Shown: positions 63,188 through 64,000 of the stretch, piece by piece
Layout: each line of letters starts with the position of its first letter
Numbering within the stretch: the first letter of the stretch is position 1
From: Mesosutterella porci
Lineage (GTDB): Bacteria > Pseudomonadota > Gammaproteobacteria > Burkholderiales > Burkholderiaceae_F
Direction of reading: 5' to 3'
Length of the DNA stretch: 64,000 nt
Assembly (NCBI RefSeq): GCF_022134585.1
Contig: NZ_JAKNCT010000001.1
Span: 186,001 to 250,000 of the forward strand
The notes under the pieces: model-generated
What the model saw: only the letters and a program-made list of their open reading frames with translations
What the model was told of the DNA's origin: nothing
Databases searched by the model: none
Program-made: the position numbers and the translations under genes

Positions 63188-64000
63188 TTATTTCAGCCCG
63201 AGAGCTGTCTTCGCGGCGATGCGCCCGAAAGTGGTCACATCAGCCGTAGCGTTGCCGCCCAGACGGTTGGAGCCGTGGATACCGCCCGTCACTTCGCCTG
63301 CAGCATAAAGGCCCGGGATCACGTGCCCCTTCGTGTCGAGCACCTGCGCGCGGCTGTTGATCGTGAGTCCGCCCATGGTGTGGTGGATGGACGGAGCGCG
63401 CGGCGTCGCGTAGAACGGACCCTTCTCGATCTTCTTGTCGAAGAGCTTGCGGCCGAACTTCGGATCGTTCTTCGCCTCGACCTGCTTGTTGTACTCAGCC
63501 ACAGTCGCCTCGAGGTTCTTCGGCGGGACGCCGATCTGCTTGGCGAGGTCCGCAAGCGTGTCGGCCTTGTAGATGCGGCCCAGGCTCACGAGCGTATCCA
63601 CATCCTCGTTGAAGCTGTTCGTCTTTTTCACGATCTGGCTGTCGTTGATGTCGTAACACATGGCGCCGGGCTGCTTCTTGATCGCGGCGACGAACTCGTC
63701 GCGGCGGGCGTCTTCCTTCACGAAGCGTTCGCCGTTCTTGTTCACGTCAATCACATCGTCCAGACCCGACATCTTGCGGGCGCGGCCCTGCAGGGTGCCC
63801 GAGCCAGGAGTGGCGAGCGGGTAGACCTGGACGTAGTTCATGCCGGTGGTGCCCGCGCCGATCTTCGTGGCCATGATGATGCCGTCGCCGGTCGCGCCGG
63901 GCTGGTTCGTGGAGACCATGTCAGGCGTGAGATTCGGAGCGGACTTCTGCCGCATTTGCTTGTTCTGGGAGTAACCGCCGGTGGCGAGGATCACGCCGTG
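63188..64000 (-). CDS. Fumarate-reductase-type flavoprotein, C-terminal part (runs off the right edge)
   Basis: The frame is open to the edge of the window; about 270 residues are visible, from the second FAD strand (GVILATGGYSQN) on. All catalytic landmarks of the fumarate/urocanate reductase family are present: GERFVKEDARR with the proton-donor Arg, SIHHTMGGL with the substrate His and GGIHGSNRLGGNATADV with the substrate Arg. It should be an active unsaturated-carboxylate reductase. The N-terminus, and thus any Tat signal, lies outside. It contrasts with the two altered paralogues at 56.3-59.4 kb. Confidence 0.88.
   Translation of the reverse strand, partial: HGVILATGGYSQNKQMRQKSAPNLTPDMVSTNQPGATGDGIIMATKIGAGTTGMNYVQVYPLATPGSGTLQGRARKMSGLDDVIDVNKNGERFVKEDARRDEFVAAIKKQPGAMCYDINDSQIVKKTNSFNEDVDTLVSLGRIYKADTLADLAKQIGVPPKNLEATVAEYNKQVEAKNDPKFGRKLFDKKIEKGPFYATPRAPSIHHTMGGLTINSRAQVLDTKGHVIPGLYAAGEVTGGIHGSNRLGGNATADVTTFGRIAAKTALGLK

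Overview
The window is G+C-rich bacterial DNA, dense in genes. It looks like a gut-associated betaproteobacterium of the Sutterellaceae type (Sutterella, Parasutterella or Mesosutterella). The reasons are several Tat-exported flavoprotein reductases of the fumarate-reductase family, many dicarboxylate transporters and lyases, PdxST with a PdxR regulator, and a sensor kinase whose periplasmic domain resembles a phosphonate-binding protein. This assignment is an inference from gene content. No rRNA, tRNA or CRISPR array was seen.

Layout. 1-3.6 kb: the end of an M20 peptidase and small unassigned genes. 3.8-11.6 kb: a sugar-acid dehydratase with an MFS carrier, thiC under a TPP riboswitch, and a GntR regulator divergent from a two-subunit tartrate dehydratase/fumarase. 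11.8-14 kb: a graveyard holding a frameshifted sensor fragment, an IS1634-type transposase fragment and the tail of a LysR gene. 14-23 kb: a dicarboxylate/hydroxyacid region with an MmgE/PrpD protein, DcuC, an enolase-superfamily dehydratase, a DASS transporter fragment fused to a group II intron remnant, an AEC carrier and FumC. 23-32.9 kb: an OYE reductase, MATE pump, Sel1 protein, Tat flavoprotein, LysR, and pdxST divergent from pdxR. 33-38 kb: a complete nikABCDE-type nickel importer. 38-43 kb: a broken hydrolase, an AllC-like amidase, and umuDC whose UmuD carries an extra N-terminal DNA-binding-like region. 42.4-49.6 kb: a YqhC/YqhD-like carbonyl-detoxification cluster with two tandem iron alcohol dehydrogenases, an exported flavodoxin, a cyclophilin-like protein, a hydrolase and an aldo/keto reductase pseudogene. 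49.7-52.5 kb: DoxX, a second group II intron remnant, Hsp20 behind a heat-shock promoter, and a secreted hydrolase. 52.5-64 kb: a periplasmic amino-acid/anaerobic-respiration block with asparaginase II, a flavoprotein-kinase-response regulator operon, two more flavoproteins, an exported argininosuccinate-lyase-like protein and a LysR regulator.

How the genes may work together. C4-dicarboxylates enter through DcuC, DASS and AEC carriers and are interconverted by FumC and the class I hydratase. Exported enzymes at 52-64 kb (asparaginase, a lyase, three flavoprotein reductases) suggest that amino acids are deaminated or cleaved outside the membrane and that unsaturated products serve as electron acceptors. 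Two of these flavoproteins have lost the fumarate-reductase catalytic residues, and one is translationally coupled to its own sensor kinase and regulator. This is the best candidate for an undescribed system here. Two group II introns inserted directly behind Rho-independent terminators, one now fused in frame to a transporter, are the clearest structural curiosities.
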